Positions 9,656 to 20,582 are shown, counted from the first letter of the stretch. The stretch: DNA of 64,000 bases from Pseudomonas putida (GCA_041071465.1 CP163498.1:2803501-2867500), one strand, 5' to 3'. Notes: generated by a model not told the origin, from the sequence alone. Translations and numbers: made by a program.

Positions 9656-10633
9656 TCAGGGGTAGGCGACGTAGACGTCGGTGAGCAGGTCGGCGGGCTG
9701 TGGCTTGGGATCGGATTTGGCGCGGCGCACGGCGTCTTCGATCAGGTCCTCGATGCGCGCGTCGATGGCGTCCAGTTGCTCGGCAGTGAGCAGGCCGGCG
9801 CGGGTGGTCTTGTTACGGAACTGCATCAGGCAGTCGCGGGATTCGCGCAGGTTTTTCACTTCATCGGGGGCGCGGTAGGTTTGCGCATCGCCCTCGAAGT
9901 GGCCGTAGTAGCGGCTGAGCTTGACCTCGATCAGCGACGGGCCTTGCCCGGAACGTGCGCGCTCGATGGCCGCGCCTGCGGCCTCGTACACGGCAAAGAA
10001 GTCGAAGCCGTCGATGGTGACGCCTGGCATGCCAAAGCCAGCAGCGCGGTCGGCGATGTGGTCGCAGGCGACCGACCAGTTGGAGGCGGTGGCCTCGGCG
10101 TAGCCGTTGTTTTCGGCCACGAAGATGCACGGCAAGTTCATGATCGACGCCATGTTCATGGCTTCGAACACGGCTCCCTCGTTGGAGGCGCCATCGCCGA
10201 AGAACGCCACCGACACGTCGTCACGGCCCTTGAGTTTGGCCGCCAGCGCGGCCCCGGCCACCAGCGGAGCGCCAGCACCGACGATGCCGTTGGCACCGAG
10301 CATTCCCTTTTCCAGGTCGGCAATGTGCATCGAGCCGCCCTTGCCGCCGCATACCCCGGTTTTCTTGCCGTAGATCTCGGCCATCATGCCGTACACGTCC
10401 ACGCCCTTGGCGATACAGTGGCCATGGCCGCGGTGGGTCGAGGCGATGCAGTCGCTGTCGCGCAGGTGGGCCATGACCCCGGCGGCGGAGGCTTCTTCGC
10501 CGGCATACAGGTGGACGAAGCCGGGGATCTCGCCCGTGGCGAATTCCACGTGCAGGCGTTCTTCGAAGGCGCGGATGGTGCGCATCACTTCATAGGCATG
10601 CAGCAGTTGTTCGGTACTGAGTTGATTGGACAT
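9656..10633 (-). CDS. acoA: acetoin dehydrogenase E1 alpha subunit (thiamine diphosphate)
   Basis: A 325-residue E1-alpha starting MSNQLSTEQLLHAYEVMR; the longer frame to 10822 adds a spurious leader that runs into acoX. Family marks are RTIRAFEERLHVEF, the HRGHGHCIAKG stretch, and the thiamine diphosphate motif GDGASNEGAVFEAMN with downstream FVAENNGYA. It binds cofactor and acetoin together with AcoB. A 33-bp gap separates it from acoB and 22 bp from acoX. Confidence 0.95.
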   Translation of the reverse strand: MSNQLSTEQLLHAYEVMRTIRAFEERLHVEFATGEIPGFVHLYAGEEASAAGVMAHLRDSDCIASTHRGHGHCIAKGVDVYGMMAEIYGKKTGVCGGKGGSMHIADLEKGMLGANGIVGAGAPLVAGAALAAKLKGRDDVSVAFFGDGASNEGAVFEAMNMASIMNLPCIFVAENNGYAEATASNWSVACDHIADRAAGFGMPGVTIDGFDFFAVYEAAGAAIERARSGQGPSLIEVKLSRYYGHFEGDAQTYRAPDEVKNLRESRDCLMQFRNKTTRAGLLTAEQLDAIDARIEDLIEDAVRRAKSDPKPQPADLLTDVYVAYP

Positions 10634-10655
10634 CTTGTTGTTCTCCAGGGTTGTC

Positions 10656-11711
10656 TCAACACGGGTTTGCAGGGTGCAGCCGGTGGCCGCGCGGGACGGC
10701 CAGCAGGTGATGGCGAGCGGCATGCGCCAGTACGGCCTCGACGTCCACGCTGAGCGGGCCTTGGTGGTCGAGGGTGATGGTGGGCGTGTCGTGTTCGGCA
10801 AATTCGATTTCACGTTCGCCATCCAGGGCCAGGGTGCCGCTGGCCAGGCTCAGGCGATGGGCGACGCCGGGCGTCAGTGGGCCGCTGGCGGTAATGCCGC
10901 AGGCTTGCAGCAGGCCGGGGGCCAGGGGGACGAGCAGCGCTTGCTCGGCAGCGGGGTTCAGGCGTACCCAGGCGCCGTGCGGGTCCTGGCGCGATACTGG
11001 GCACCACAGGCCGCACAAGGCCGACAGGCCGATGGCATGGGGCTCGGCGAAGCAGGCGAAGACCTCGCAGAGGTCCTCGCTGCGGCTGAGCGCGCGGGCA
11101 CCGATGAAGCGTTGCGGTGACACGGCCACTTCGACCAAGGCCCATTCCGCCAGCTGTTGCTCTGGCACGTTCACCAGCAGGCGCTTGTTGCGGCGCAAGC
11201 CGATGCTGGCCGGCACCCGGCCACTGGCGAGCAGGCCGCCGGCCAGGCCCGCGCTGGTGGCTTCGCGCAGTTCGGGGAAGGCGTTGTTGGTACCGGTGGA
11301 CAGGGTCAGCAGCGGTACGTCACCGGCTTGGGCGGCGACCGCCTTGTGGGTGCCGTCGCCACCCAGCACAGCGATCATCGACACGCCACGCTCGACCATG
11401 CGCCGGGTAGCCAGGTGGGTATCGGCCACGGTCTGGGTCAGTGGCAGGTCGAGGATCTCGATGGCCGGCCAGTGCTGATCGTGGGCCCCTGGGCCCTGGC
11501 TGGCCTTGAGTACAGCGGCGGCGATGCCGGTCATGTCGCTGGGCAGCAGCACCTGGCCGATGCCGGTGGCGCCGAAGGCTGCGAGCAGGCGTTGAATCGC
11601 CGAGGCTTTGTCGGTGCTCGAATAGAGCCCGGCATTGGCGGTCAGGCGGCGTAGGTCGCGGCCAGAGGCAGGGTTGGCAATGATCCCGACAATCGGGGCG
11701 GGTAGCGGCAT
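10656..11711 (-). CDS. acoX: acetoin catabolism protein AcoX (ATP-NAD kinase-like)
   Basis: First gene of the acetoin operon, 351 residues from the ATG at 11711 (MPLPAPIVGIIANPASGRDL). It has the diacylglycerol/NAD-kinase-like motifs IANPASGRD and VLGGDGTHKAVAA, with LSTGTNNAFPE. AcoX homologues accompany acetoin operons, but their exact reaction is not established. The longer reading to 11870 crosses the sigma-54 promoter and is rejected. Confidence 0.93.
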   Translation of the reverse strand: MPLPAPIVGIIANPASGRDLRRLTANAGLYSSTDKASAIQRLLAAFGATGIGQVLLPSDMTGIAAAVLKASQGPGAHDQHWPAIEILDLPLTQTVADTHLATRRMVERGVSMIAVLGGDGTHKAVAAQAGDVPLLTLSTGTNNAFPELREATSAGLAGGLLASGRVPASIGLRRNKRLLVNVPEQQLAEWALVEVAVSPQRFIGARALSRSEDLCEVFACFAEPHAIGLSALCGLWCPVSRQDPHGAWVRLNPAAEQALLVPLAPGLLQACGITASGPLTPGVAHRLSLASGTLALDGEREIEFAEHDTPTITLDHQGPLSVDVEAVLAHAARHHLLAVPRGHRLHPANPC

Positions 11712-11744
11712 GGCGCACCTCGTATTTTTGTTTGCAAGGGCTTG

Positions 11745-11760
11745 AGCAAGCGCGGTGCCA
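11745..11760 (-). promoter_or_regulatory. sigma-54 (-24/-12) promoter of acoXABC-adh
   Basis: Read on the minus strand the bases are TGGCACCGCGCTTGCT, matching the consensus TGGCAC-N5-TTGCW with GG at -24 and GC at -12 correctly spaced. It ends 34 bp before the acoX ATG at 11711, so transcription should start near 11735. AcoR, a sigma-54 activator, is encoded next door. Confidence 0.9.
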
Positions 11761-11838
11761 GCTTTCTTCGCCTTGGCTGAAGTGGCCGCGCTAGAGGGCT
11801 TTGGTCGAGTTATGGCAGGCCTGCACGGCGGCGCCGAC

Positions 11839-11905
11839 GAGACGCCGGGTGCCAGCGCGGGGCTGGCCATGCCGAGACGCTGAGACGCTGCGTCTCAAGC
11901 TCGGC
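11839..11905. promoter_or_regulatory. candidate AcoR enhancer (upstream activating sequence)
   Basis: A perfect palindrome TGAGACGCTGCGTCTCA lies at 11881-11897, flanked by GCCGAG at 11871 and CTCGGC at 11900. Two further GAGACGC copies are at 11839 and 11874. The palindrome is about 130 bp upstream of the sigma-54 promoter, the usual distance for an enhancer. Assignment to AcoR is by position. Confidence 0.65.
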
Positions 11906-11994
11906 AGTAATCACACAGTGCTTGTCGGGGCATGCACAGAGGCGCTTAATGGCCGGACAACGATAAAAACAGCAACGAGAACCGGAGGGCCTGA

Positions 11995-13848
11995 ATGCTT
12001 GCCGCGAACTCCCGAGCCCACGTCGACTGCGTCAGCAGGGTGCTGAAGAATGCCGATCGCCTGCCACAGGCGCCGGTTCCTGCGCTGATCCTCGACTCAT
12101 GGCGCCGCTCCATGGAGCTGTACCGCCTCGACCCTGGGTCCCAGCAGGGGCCGCGTATCCTTTCCCAAAGCCTGCTCAACGAATGCCGCGAACGCGCCGA
12201 GCTGTTCCTGCGTATCGCCAGCGATGCCGTGGCACGCCTGCATGAGCGGGTGCGCGGCGCCGACTACTGCGTGCTGCTGACCGACGCCCAGGGGCGCACC
12301 ATCGATTATCGGGTCGAGTCGGCCATCCGCAACGACTGCCGCAAAGCCGGGCTGTACTTGGGCACCTGCTGGTCAGAGGGCGAGGAGGGCACCTGCGGCG
12401 TGGCGGCGGTGCTGACCAGCAAGGCCCCGGTCACGGTGCACAAGCGCGATCACTTTCGCGCTGCCTTCATCGGCCTTACCTGCACTGCCGCACCGGTATT
12501 CGACCCGTTGGGCGAGCTTTTGGGTGTGGTGGATGTATCAGCCTTGCAGTCGCCAGACGATCGGCGCAGCCAGCACCTGATCCGGCAACTGGTCGAGCAG
12601 ACGGCCCGCGAGATCGAAAACGCCTTCTTCATGCACAGTGCCCAGGGCCATTGGGTGATGCGTGCCCATGGCACGCCAGGTTATGTGGAAAGCCAGCCCG
12701 ATTACCTGCTGGCCTGGGATGCCGATGGCCGCTTGCAGGCCATCAACAGCCTGGCGCGGCAACGCTTGGTGGAGCGCTTGGGGCGTTTGCCCGAGCATAT
12801 TGGCGAACTGTTCGACCTAGACCAGTTGCGCCGGGTGAGCGCGACTTCAGCCCAGCGCCTGCCCGGCTTGGGTGGTTTGTATGGCCGGGTCAGCGCGCCG
12901 CAACGACGCGAGCGCGCGCAGCCGTTGCATCAGGCCCAGGACGCGCGGATCGAGCAGCACCTGCGGTTGGCCACGCGGGTCAAGGACTGCAACCTGGCGG
13001 TGCTGGTGCTAGGCGAAACCGGTGCTGGCAAAGAGGTCTTTGCCCGCCAGTTGCACCAGCAAAGCCTGCGCCGCGACGGCCCGTTCGTCACACTGAACTG
13101 CGCGGCCATCCCGGAAAGCCTGATCGAGAGCGAGTTGTTCGGCTATGTCGCAGGAGCCTTTACCGGGGCTTCCAGCAAAGGCATGCAGGGGCTGTTGCAG
13201 CAGGCCGATGGCGGTACGCTGTTCCTGGACGAAATCGGCGATATGCCGTTGCACCTGCAAACCCGCTTGTTGCGGGTGCTGGCCGAGGGCGAAGTGGCGC
13301 CGCTGGGTGCTGCACGGCGCGAGCGGGTGGACATTCAGGTGATCTGTGCCACTCACCGCGACCTGGCAACCATGGTGGCGGACGGGCGTTTTCGTGAGGA
13401 TCTGTATTTCCGCCTGGCCAATGCCCGGTTCGAGCTGCCGCCGCTGCGTGAGCGCGAGGACCGCTTGGGGTTGATTCACCAGCTGCTGGCCGAAGAAGCC
13501 CTGGCCTGTGGAGTGGAGGTGGTACTGGCCGATGCTGCGCTGCAGGCGTTGCTGGTTTATCGCTGGCCGGGCAATTTGCGCCAGCTGCGGCAGGTGTTGC
13601 GCTATGCCTGTGCGGTGAGCGAGGGCGGGCAGTTGCACTTGCAGGACCTGCCGCATGAGGTTCGCGGTGACGCGGTTGTTTCGGCTGAAAGCGGCGTATC
13701 GTGCCCGGCCCGGCAGTTGCTGCTGGATGCATTGATCCGTCATCGCTGGAAGCCAGCGGATGCGGCGCGGGCTTTGGGGATCTCGCGGGCGACCCTGTAT
13801 CGACGGGTGCATGAGCATCGTATCGAGATGCCGCGGATGAAGGGGTAG
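11995..13848 (+). CDS. acoR: sigma-54-dependent acetoin catabolism regulator
   Basis: A 617-residue activator divergent from the aco operon. Order: N-terminal helical region, a GAF-type sensor (about residues 70-210), then AAA+ with Walker [11 protein letters not shown] (340-349), the sigma-54 loop [11 protein letters not shown] (387 onward) and Walker [10 protein letters not shown], and a Fis-type HTH near the C-terminus ([18 protein letters not shown]). It should respond to acetoin or a related compound and open the -24/-12 promoter at 11745-11760. The start ATG has a GGAGG six bases upstream. Confidence 0.94.
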   Translation: MLAANSRAHVDCVSRVLKNADRLPQAPVPALILDSWRRSMELYRLDPGSQQGPRILSQSLLNECRERAELFLRIASDAVARLHERVRGADYCVLLTDAQGRTIDYRVESAIRNDCRKAGLYLGTCWSEGEEGTCGVAAVLTSKAPVTVHKRDHFRAAFIGLTCTAAPVFDPLGELLGVVDVSALQSPDDRRSQHLIRQLVEQTAREIENAFFMHSAQGHWVMRAHGTPGYVESQPDYLLAWDADGRLQAINSLARQRLVERLGRLPEHIGELFDLDQLRRVSATSAQRLPGLGGLYGRVSAPQRRERAQPLHQAQDARIEQHLRLATRVKDCNLAVLVLGETGAGKEVFARQLHQQSLRRDGPFVTLNCAAIPESLIESELFGYVAGAFTGASSKGMQGLLQQADGGTLFLDEIGDMPLHLQTRLLRVLAEGEVAPLGAARRERVDIQVICATHRDLATMVADGRFREDLYFRLANARFELPPLREREDRLGLIHQLLAEEALACGVEVVLADAALQALLVYRWPGNLRQLRQVLRYACAVSEGGQLHLQDLPHEVRGDAVVSAESGVSCPARQLLLDALIRHRWKPADAARALGISRATLYRRVHEHRIEMPRMKG

Positions 13849-13856
13849 GGCCATTG

Positions 13857-13875
13857 GGGCCGCATAGCGGCCCCA
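13857..13875 (+). terminator. hairpin after acoR
   Basis: GGGGCCGC and GCGGCCCC form an eight-bp perfect stem with a three-base loop, starting nine bases after the acoR stop. No clear T-run follows, so termination strength is uncertain. Confidence 0.5.
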
Positions 13876-13890
13876 GATTGTTGCAGGCAT

Positions 13891-13917
13891 AAAAACCCCG
13901 GAACAGGTCCGGGGTTC
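13891..13917 (-). terminator. rho-independent terminator of accBC
   Basis: On the minus strand a CCCCGGA-CCTGT-TCCGGGG stem-loop is followed directly by TTTTT, 21 bp after the accC stop. Confidence 0.85.
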
Positions 13918-13937
13918 TGGTACATCACACTACTCGA

Positions 13938-15293
13938 TCAATGCTCGTTGGCCAGCTTGTGTTCGAGGTAGTGAATGTTGACGCCGCCTTTGCAGAAACC
14001 TTCATCACGCACCAGGTCGCGGTGCAGCGGGATGTTGGTCTTGATGCCGTCGACGACGATCTCGTCCAGGGCATTGCGCATGCGCGCCATGGCTTCGTCG
14101 CGGTCCTTGCCGTAGGTGATCAGCTTGCCGATCAGCGAGTCGTAGTTCGGCGGAACCGAATAACCGCTGTACAGGTGCGAATCGACACGTACGCCATTGC
14201 CGCCTGGTGCGTGGAAGTGCTTCACCTTGCCTGGGCTTGGGATGAACTTCTTCGGGTCTTCTGCGTTGATCCGGCACTCCAGCGAGTGGCCACGGATCAC
14301 CACGTCTTCCTGGCGGAACGACAGCTTGTTGCCAGCGGCGATGCTCAGCATCTCCTTGACGATGTCGATACCGGTAACCATCTCCGACACCGGGTGCTCA
14401 ACCTGCACGCGGGTGTTCATCTCGATGAAGTAGAAGCGGCCGTTTTCGTACAGGAACTCGAAAGTACCGGCACCACGGTAGCCGATCTCGATGCACGCAT
14501 CGACGCAGCGCTTGAACACTTCCTGACGGGCCTTTTCGTCGATGCCCGGGGCTGGTGCTTCTTCCAGTACCTTCTGGTGACGGCGCTGCAACGAGCAGTC
14601 GCGGTCGCCCAGGTGGATGGCGTTGCCCTGGCCGTCGGACAGCACCTGCACTTCCACGTGACGTGGGTTGGTCAGGAACTTCTCCAGGTAGACCATCGGG
14701 TTGCCGAAGGCAGCACCGGCTTCGGTACGGGTGAGCTTGGCCGAGGAAATCAGGTCCTCTTCCTTGTGCACCACGCGCATGCCGCGACCACCACCACCAC
14801 CGGCGGCTTTGATGATCACCGGGTAGCCGACGTCACGGGCAATCGCCAGGGCGACTTCTTCGTCTTCCGGCAGCGGGCCATCGGAGCCTGGTACGGTCGG
14901 CACGCCCGACTTGATCATCGCGTCCTTGGCCGAAACCTTGTCACCCATCAGGCGAATGGTGTCGGCTTTCGGGCCGATGAAGGCGAAGCCGGATTTTTCT
15001 ACCTGTTCGGCGAAGTCGGCGTTTTCTGCCAGGAAGCCGTAGCCCGGGTGAATCGCGGTGGCGCCGGTGACTTCGGCGGCAGCGATGATTGCCGGGATAT
15101 GCAGGTAGGAATCCTTGGACGATGCAGGACCGATGCAGACCGACTCGTCTGCCAGGCCCAGGTGCATCAGCTCACGGTCGGCGGTGGAGTGCACAGCGAC
15201 GGTTTTGATGCCCAGCTCTTTGCAGGCACGCAGGATCCGCAGGGCAATTTCCCCACGGTTGGCGATCAGGACTTTTTCGAGCTTCCCAGACAT
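13938..15293 (-). CDS. accC: biotin carboxylase subunit of acetyl-CoA carboxylase
   Basis: ATP-dependent carboxylation of the biotin on AccB, first half-reaction of fatty-acid synthesis. The 451-residue length is standard. It begins [20 protein letters not shown], has the ATP-grasp glycine-rich loop [11 protein letters not shown], the [19 protein letters not shown] stretch, and the catalytic [16 protein letters not shown] start at 15293 because the upstream ATG at 15314 overlaps accB. It follows accB by 17 bp and shares its transcript. Confidence 0.96.
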   Translation of the reverse strand: MSGKLEKVLIANRGEIALRILRACKELGIKTVAVHSTADRELMHLGLADESVCIGPASSKDSYLHIPAIIAAAEVTGATAIHPGYGFLAENADFAEQVEKSGFAFIGPKADTIRLMGDKVSAKDAMIKSGVPTVPGSDGPLPEDEEVALAIARDVGYPVIIKAAGGGGGRGMRVVHKEEDLISSAKLTRTEAGAAFGNPMVYLEKFLTNPRHVEVQVLSDGQGNAIHLGDRDCSLQRRHQKVLEEAPAPGIDEKARQEVFKRCVDACIEIGYRGAGTFEFLYENGRFYFIEMNTRVQVEHPVSEMVTGIDIVKEMLSIAAGNKLSFRQEDVVIRGHSLECRINAEDPKKFIPSPGKVKHFHAPGGNGVRVDSHLYSGYSVPPNYDSLIGKLITYGKDRDEAMARMRNALDEIVVDGIKTNIPLHRDLVRDEGFCKGGVNIHYLEHKLANEH

Positions 15294-15310
15294 CGTTGGC
15301 TCTCCGCGAT

Positions 15311-15772
15311 TCAAACGACGGTGAACAGCGGCTGGTCGAACTCAACCGGCTGGCCGTCTTCTACCAGGATGGCGTCGATGACACCGCCAACATCGGCTTC
15401 GATGTGGTTCATCATCTTCATGGCTTCAACGATGCACAGGGTGTCGCCCTTTTTCACCGTCTGGCCAACTTCAGCGAAGTTAGGCGAGGTCGGCGAAGGC
15501 TTGCGGTAGAAGGTGCCGACCATTGGCGAACGGATCACGGTGCCTTTCAGGGCTGGGGCAGCAGCAGCGGCTTCGGCGACAGGGGCGGCGGCGGCAACTG
15601 GCGCAGCAACCGGGGCGGCAGCCATCGGTGCTGGTGCGTAGAACTGCTGGGCAGCTGGGGTTTTGCTGTGACGGCTGATACGGACCGACTCTTCGCCTTC
15701 CTTGATCTCCAGTTCGTCGATGCCAGACTCTTCCAGCAGCTCGATCAGTTTCTTGACTTTACGGATATCCAT
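15311..15772 (-). CDS. accB: biotin carboxyl carrier protein of acetyl-CoA carboxylase
   Basis: A 153-residue carrier. N-terminal [18 protein letters not shown] binds the carboxylase; a flexible Ala/Pro linker (residues 45-75, many APVAA units) follows; the C-terminal biotinyl domain holds the EAMKMMN motif with biotin on Lys119. Operon with accC downstream and probably aroQ upstream, with a 99-bp gap, an order widely conserved in gammaproteobacteria. Confidence 0.96.
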   Translation of the reverse strand: MDIRKVKKLIELLEESGIDELEIKEGEESVRISRHSKTPAAQQFYAPAPMAAAPVAAPVAAAAPVAEAAAAAPALKGTVIRSPMVGTFYRKPSPTSPNFAEVGQTVKKGDTLCIVEAMKMMNHIEADVGGVIDAILVEDGQPVEFDQPLFTVV

Positions 15773-15871
15773 TAATCATCAACTCCCAAAGGTTCGGTCA
15801 GGGGGCGAAATACAAAAAAACGTATCGGAACGTTTCTCTCGAACCCCGGCCCACTTAGGCCAGGGTTTTCA

Positions 15872-16327
15872 TCATTTGGGCTGTGCGTTGGCAGCCAGTT
15901 GTTCCAGCGCGGACTCCAGGGCCAGGCGATAACCGCTGGCGCCCAGGCCGCAGATCACCCCTACGGCAACATCGGAAAAGTAGGAGTGGTGACGGAACGG
16001 TTCGCGTTTGTGCACGTTGGACAGGTGCACTTCGATGAATGGGATGCTCACCGCAAGCAATGCGTCACGTAATGCGACGCTTGTGTGGGTGAAAGCAGCC
16101 GGATTGATCAGGATGAAGTCCACACCCTCGTTGCGTGCGGCGTGAATGCGGTCGATCAATTCGTATTCGGCATTGCTCTGCAGGTACTGCAGATGGTGGC
16201 CTGCGGCGCGGGCACGTTGCTCCAGGTCCTGGTTGATCTGGGCCAGGGTCACGGCGCCGTAATGGCCTGGCTCGCGAGTACCGAGCAGGTTGAGGTTGGG
16301 GCCGTGGAGCACCAGTAGCGTTGCCAT
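15872..16327 (-). CDS. aroQ: type II 3-dehydroquinate dehydratase
   Basis: Shikimate-pathway enzyme, 151 residues, cytoplasmic dodecamer. Family motifs are [20 protein letters not shown] (catalytic Tyr and Arg in this loop), [27 protein letters not shown], and [19 protein letters not shown] with the catalytic His. I use the ATG at 16327 with a purine-rich stretch ahead of it; the longer frame to 16474 is non-homologous. It heads the aroQ-accB-accC unit. Confidence 0.95.
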   Translation of the reverse strand: MATLLVLHGPNLNLLGTREPGHYGAVTLAQINQDLEQRARAAGHHLQYLQSNAEYELIDRIHAARNEGVDFILINPAAFTHTSVALRDALLAVSIPFIEVHLSNVHKREPFRHHSYFSDVAVGVICGLGASGYRLALESALEQLAANAQPK

Positions 16328-16449
16328 CTGCGGATTCCTTGGATTTGTAGGGCAATTCGACACAGCGCGGCGAGTGTGCCGTAAAGCGACCGCAAGTGTC
16401 CAGTTCCCGGCAATAGCCAGCACGATGTCCGAGATTCGCGCGAAGTATG

Positions 16450-16473
16450 TGACCAAATAATTAAATCTGGTCA
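16450..16473. promoter_or_regulatory. inverted repeat upstream of aroQ-accBC, possible operator
   Basis: TGACCA at 16450 and TGGTCA at 16468 are perfect inverse complements across an AT-rich 12-bp spacer. It lies 120 bp upstream of aroQ, in the only AT-rich patch of that gap. The factor is unknown. Confidence 0.4.
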
Positions 16474-16506
16474 CTGATTTCAGGATTTTCCCCGCCTCGC
16501 GGGAAG

Positions 16507-18279
16507 TTATAGACCGGCTTTGCCGCGTACGCGTGCCAGAATTTGTGCAAATTCAGCGGCGTTTATTTCGCCTATCACCCGATCAGCGGTAATTTCGCTG
16601 CCGTTCGCTGCAAAGAACAGCAGGGCAGGCGGGCCGAACAGCTGGTAGCGGTCGAGCAGTTTGCGTTGCTCGGCATTGCTTTCGGTGATGTCGAAACGCA
16701 GCAGTTTGAAGCCGGTCAACTGTGTCTGCACCTGGGGCGCATTGAGCACCTCATGCTCGATCACCTTGCAACTGATGCACCAGTCGGCGTACCAGTCCAG
16801 CAGCACTGGCTGCCCGGCCGCCTTGGCTTGCGCCAAGGCCGCGTCCAATGCGTCAGGCGTGGTGATGGTCTGCCAGGCATCGGCCTTTGCCGTCGGGCTG
16901 GCGCCGCTGGCGCCCAGTGTTGCAACTGGCAGCGGTCGCAGTGGGTCGCCCTGGCCACTGAGGGCGCCGTACCAACAGGCCAGCGCGTACACCAGCAAGG
17001 CCAGGCCGAGCAGTTGCGCCAGGCGCTGGGGCGCGGTTTTGACGACGAGCTCCAGGGCACCGAGGAACAGGGCCACGCCAGCGGCGAGGAAACCGACCAG
17101 CAGCAAGGTCACAGGGCCTGGCAGTACACGGCTGAGCAAGCCGATGGCCAGCCCCAGCAGCAGCACGCCGATGGCGTTTTTCACCGTGTTCATCCAAGGG
17201 CCGCTTTTCGGCAGCCAGGCTGCGCCACCGGTGGCCACCAGTAGCAACGGTGCGCCCATGCCCAAACCCAGGGCGAACAACTTGAGCGCGCCGCCCAGGG
17301 CATCGCCGCTGGCGCTGATATACAGCAGGGCACCGGCCAGGGGCGCCGAGACGCATGGCGAAACCAGCAGGCTGGAGAGCACGCCAAGTATTGCCGCGCC
17401 TAGCAGAGAGCCGCCGCGGGTATGGTTGGCGACGTTGTTCAGGCGGTTGCTCAGGGCCTGGGGCAGCTTCAGTTCGAACAGGCCGAACATGGCCAGGGCG
17501 AATACCACGAAGAACAGCGCGAAAGGCACCAGCACCCAGGCCGACTGCAGGCGTGCCTGCAGGTTCAGGCCCGCACCGAACAGGCCCATCAGGGCGCCGA
17601 GTGCCGCAAAGCTGGCAGCCATAGGCAGCACGTAGGCCAGCGACAGCGACAGCCCGCGTAGCCCGCCAACCTGGCCGCGCAGCACCACGCCAGACAGGAT
17701 CGGCAGCATCGGCAGGACGCAGGGCGTGAAGGTCAGGCCGACCCCGGCGAGGAAGAACAGCAGCAGCGACTTCCAGTTCCAGGCAGGGGTGGTGGTGGTC
17801 GGCGTGTTGCCAAGGCCTTCGCCATCGATGGTCAGGCGTGCGGTTTCCGGTGGGTAGCACAGGCCTTTGTCGGCGCAGCCCTGGTAGCCCACCAGCAAGG
17901 TGAAGGCGCGCGGGTCGTTGCGTGGCAGCTCGATGTCGAGCACACCGTGGTACACCTCGACGTCGCCGAAAAACTCATCGTGCTTGGCTTCGCCCTTGGG
18001 GATGTTCGGCGTGCCAAGGGCGATATCGGCCGGTTCCGTGCGGAACTGGAAACGGTGGCGGTAGAGGTAATAGCCATCGGTGGCGACGAAACGCAGCTTG
18101 ATGGTTTGCGCATCGGCCTGGACCAGGTTGAGCTTGAAGGCTTCGTGCACCGGCAGGAAGTCGGCGTTGTTGGCCAGCGAAGCGGCGCCGAGTGTGGCGC
18201 TGGGGCGGTTGTCGAGCAGGCCCGTGGCGAAGGCAGGGCTGGCCAGCAGCAGGAACAGCAGGAAAAACAGGCGGCGCAT
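16507..18279 (-). CDS. dsbD: thiol:disulfide interchange protein DsbD
   Basis: Inner-membrane protein passing electrons from cytoplasmic thioredoxin to periplasmic Dsb proteins and cytochrome c maturation. The 590-residue product has a signal peptide ([18 protein letters not shown]), a periplasmic alpha domain with the Cys pair in [15 protein letters not shown], eight transmembrane segments with [14 protein letters not shown] and [14 protein letters not shown], and a C-terminal thioredoxin domain with [10 protein letters not shown]. All expected Cys pairs are present. Start at 18279; the longer frame comes from the adjoining repeat. Confidence 0.95.
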   Translation of the reverse strand: MRRLFFLLFLLLASPAFATGLLDNRPSATLGAASLANNADFLPVHEAFKLNLVQADAQTIKLRFVATDGYYLYRHRFQFRTEPADIALGTPNIPKGEAKHDEFFGDVEVYHGVLDIELPRNDPRAFTLLVGYQGCADKGLCYPPETARLTIDGEGLGNTPTTTTPAWNWKSLLLFFLAGVGLTFTPCVLPMLPILSGVVLRGQVGGLRGLSLSLAYVLPMAASFAALGALMGLFGAGLNLQARLQSAWVLVPFALFFVVFALAMFGLFELKLPQALSNRLNNVANHTRGGSLLGAAILGVLSSLLVSPCVSAPLAGALLYISASGDALGGALKLFALGLGMGAPLLLVATGGAAWLPKSGPWMNTVKNAIGVLLLGLAIGLLSRVLPGPVTLLLVGFLAAGVALFLGALELVVKTAPQRLAQLLGLALLVYALACWYGALSGQGDPLRPLPVATLGASGASPTAKADAWQTITTPDALDAALAQAKAAGQPVLLDWYADWCISCKVIEHEVLNAPQVQTQLTGFKLLRFDITESNAEQRKLLDRYQLFGPPALLFFAANGSEITADRVIGEINAAEFAQILARVRGKAGL

Positions 18280-18364
18280 GGCGGACTCGCGAGGTGGAAC
18301 GTGCTGGGCATGATAGCGGAGTTGGTGTGGGTTGGGGCCAGTAGTGCCTGCCATGACATATGCG

Positions 18365-18607
18365 GCGCCTATGAGATCGAGCGCCGCCCGCGCGGCGCAT
18401 CGCGAGCTGCGCTCGCTCCTACGTTTGTTTCGGGCCAATTATTTCTGTGCGATTTGCGCGCGAACGCCTTGGCGCATGGCGCGATATTGCGTCGTACAAA
18501 CAAGGCGGTCGCGTGCGCCTGCCACAGGCGTTACTGGCCAATAACAAACGTAGGAGCGAGCGCAGCTCGCGATGCGCCGCGCGGGCGGCGCTCGATCTCA
18601 CAGGCGC
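18365..18607. repeat. 243-bp element with 65-bp inverted arms, MITE/REP-cassette-like
   Basis: Bases 18365-18429 and 18543-18607 are inverse complements with one mismatch in 65, around a 113-bp GC-rich core. Arms carry GAGATCGAGCGCCGCCCGCG and TAGGAGCGAGCGCAGCTCGC. No transposase is inside and the arms can form a large cruciform. The element fills the gap between dsbD and the chemoreceptor gene. No target-site duplication is evident. Confidence 0.88.
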
Positions 18608-18620
18608 TGAAAGATCCAGG

Positions 18621-20582
18621 TCAGACTCTGAACGCCCGCACCGCCCGGTTCAGCTCGCCGCCCAGGCTCAGCAAATGCTCGCCTTGCTCACGCCCCTCAC
18701 CAATACGCTGCAAGTTGTCCTCACCCAGCTCATGAATCCGCTCGCTGTGGTCACGAATTTCGCTCACCGCGCCGCTCTGCTGCGCCGTGACATCGGCAAT
18801 CCGCACGGCCGTGTCCGAGATGGTACGAATGGCACAGACAATCTCATCCAGTGCTCCGTCTGCCGCCTGGGCCTGATTGGCCGTGGCCTCGGCATGCTCA
18901 AGCTGCGCGCGCATCCCGGCCACCGAGCCTCTGGCCGCCTGCTGCAAGCGGTCGATCAGGGCCTGAATCTCGCCGGTAGCGCCTGTGGTGCGCTGTGCCA
19001 ACGAGCGCACCTCATCGGCCACCACGGCAAAGCCACGGCCCATCTCACCGGCGCGGGCCGCTTCGATCGCGGCGTTCAGTGCCAGCAGGTTGGTCTGCTC
19101 GGCAATCGAGCGGATTACCGTCAGTACGCCGCCGATGGTTGCCGACTCTTCCGCCAACTGCTCGATCATGCGGGCGTTGCCTTGCACTTCATCGACCAGG
19201 TCACGTAAGCCCGACAGGCTCTGGCCAATTACGGCCTGGCCTTGCTCCACGGCGCGCCCGGCATCGCGGCTGGCATCGGCGGCGGCGCTCGCATCCCCCG
19301 CCACTTGCTGAATGGTCGCCTCCAGTTCACCGAGGGCATCGCGGATCTGCCCGGTATCGCCGGCTTGGCGCTCGGCGCCATCGTGCAGCGCGGCGCTCAT
19401 GCCGGCCAGGGCGTGGCTGCTGCCGGCCACTTGTTCGGCGTTGTGGCGGATGGTGCCGACCAGCTCGACCAGGTACTGGCGCAGGCGGTTGAGCGATTCC
19501 TGGATATCGTGCAGTTCGCGGTTGGTCTTGCCCAGGGTGATAGCCTGGGCAAAGTCACCCTCTGCCCAACGCGACAGGGCGGGCGCCAGGCCTGTAAGGG
19601 TGCGGGCCAAGCGCCTCTGCAGTGTGTCGATCAGCAGGGCAATCAGCAGGATCAGGCCGATCATCAGGCCTTGGATGATGCGCACTTCGGCAGCGATTTT
19701 TGCATGCTGGCCGCGTACCTCGGGCTCCAGCGCGGCGATGGCCTGCTGCACCGCCTCCAGGCGCTGGCGGGTGCTGGCCGCCAGGGCGACGCGGCGCTCG
19801 ATTTGTTCGCGGGTGCGTTGCAGCTCGGCCGGGTAGCGGCTGAGCAGGCTTTGCAGTTCGCGCTTCAGGCCTACGGCAATGTCTTCCTGCTGGGCGCTGG
19901 CCTGGGACGCCAGGCCCATCATCGCGGCGAAGTCGTCGGCGCCGGATTCGGCCGTACGGGTTACGCCGAGCAGGGGCAGACCGTCGACCACCTGGGCCTG
20001 GACGCGGATCAGTTGCAGCTCGCGCTCGACTTCGTCGGCCAGCTCCGGGCGGCCGCTGCTGACCAGCTTGTCGCGGGCCAGTGACAGCCGGCCCAGGTGC
20101 ACGGTGGCGTCGAGCAGTGGCAGCAGGTAACGGTTGGCCTCGGCATTGCCGCTGTCGCGGGCGTAGCCGGCCATTTGTTCAAGGTTCGCCCCCAGCTCCC
20201 GCTCGGCTTGCAGCAGCAAGGCTTGTGGGTCGCCGGCCAGCTTGCCAGCGGCCAGCAGTTCATTGGCAGTGAAGGCCTGCAGGCTGTCCAGGCTAGGGCG
20301 CAATTGCTCGGCCAGCTCAACGGGCCAGTCGGCCAGGGCGGCCTGCAGCTGCTGGTTGGCTTCCATGGCGGCGGCATGGCGCAGGGCATCGCCGCTGCCC
20401 AGGTACGCCTGGATGTTGCGTGCCGCCTGGTTCTGGAACTGTTGGGACAGGCCCAGGTAGCGCTCCATCATCTGGTAGGGGCGCTCCAGGGCCCGCTGCG
20501 ACCACCACAGGGTTGCGCCCAAGGCGAGGCACACGGTCACCAGCAACAGGGTGTTGAAATTGGTCAGCCACTTCAGGCGCAT
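18621..20582 (-). CDS. methyl-accepting chemotaxis protein
   Basis: A 653-residue transducer. An N-terminal transmembrane segment ([16 protein letters not shown]), a long, largely helical periplasmic region of about 280 residues compatible with an HBM-type sensor, a second transmembrane segment ([15 protein letters not shown]), HAMP, and a signalling domain with the conserved hairpin tip [19 protein letters not shown] followed by [18 protein letters not shown]. It lacks a C-terminal CheR-tethering pentapeptide. Ligand unknown. Confidence 0.92.
   Translation of the reverse strand: MRLKWLTNFNTLLLVTVCLALGATLWWSQRALERPYQMMERYLGLSQQFQNQAARNIQAYLGSGDALRHAAAMEANQQLQAALADWPVELAEQLRPSLDSLQAFTANELLAAGKLAGDPQALLLQAERELGANLEQMAGYARDSGNAEANRYLLPLLDATVHLGRLSLARDKLVSSGRPELADEVERELQLIRVQAQVVDGLPLLGVTRTAESGADDFAAMMGLASQASAQQEDIAVGLKRELQSLLSRYPAELQRTREQIERRVALAASTRQRLEAVQQAIAALEPEVRGQHAKIAAEVRIIQGLMIGLILLIALLIDTLQRRLARTLTGLAPALSRWAEGDFAQAITLGKTNRELHDIQESLNRLRQYLVELVGTIRHNAEQVAGSSHALAGMSAALHDGAERQAGDTGQIRDALGELEATIQQVAGDASAAADASRDAGRAVEQGQAVIGQSLSGLRDLVDEVQGNARMIEQLAEESATIGGVLTVIRSIAEQTNLLALNAAIEAARAGEMGRGFAVVADEVRSLAQRTTGATGEIQALIDRLQQAARGSVAGMRAQLEHAEATANQAQAADGALDEIVCAIRTISDTAVRIADVTAQQSGAVSEIRDHSERIHELGEDNLQRIGEGREQGEHLLSLGGELNRAVRAFRV

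Noticed and set aside
9449..10753. 434-residue plus-strand ORF across acoA and acoB
   Set aside because: It is antisense to well-supported acoA/acoB and rich in His/Gly/Val as expected of a high-GC shadow frame.
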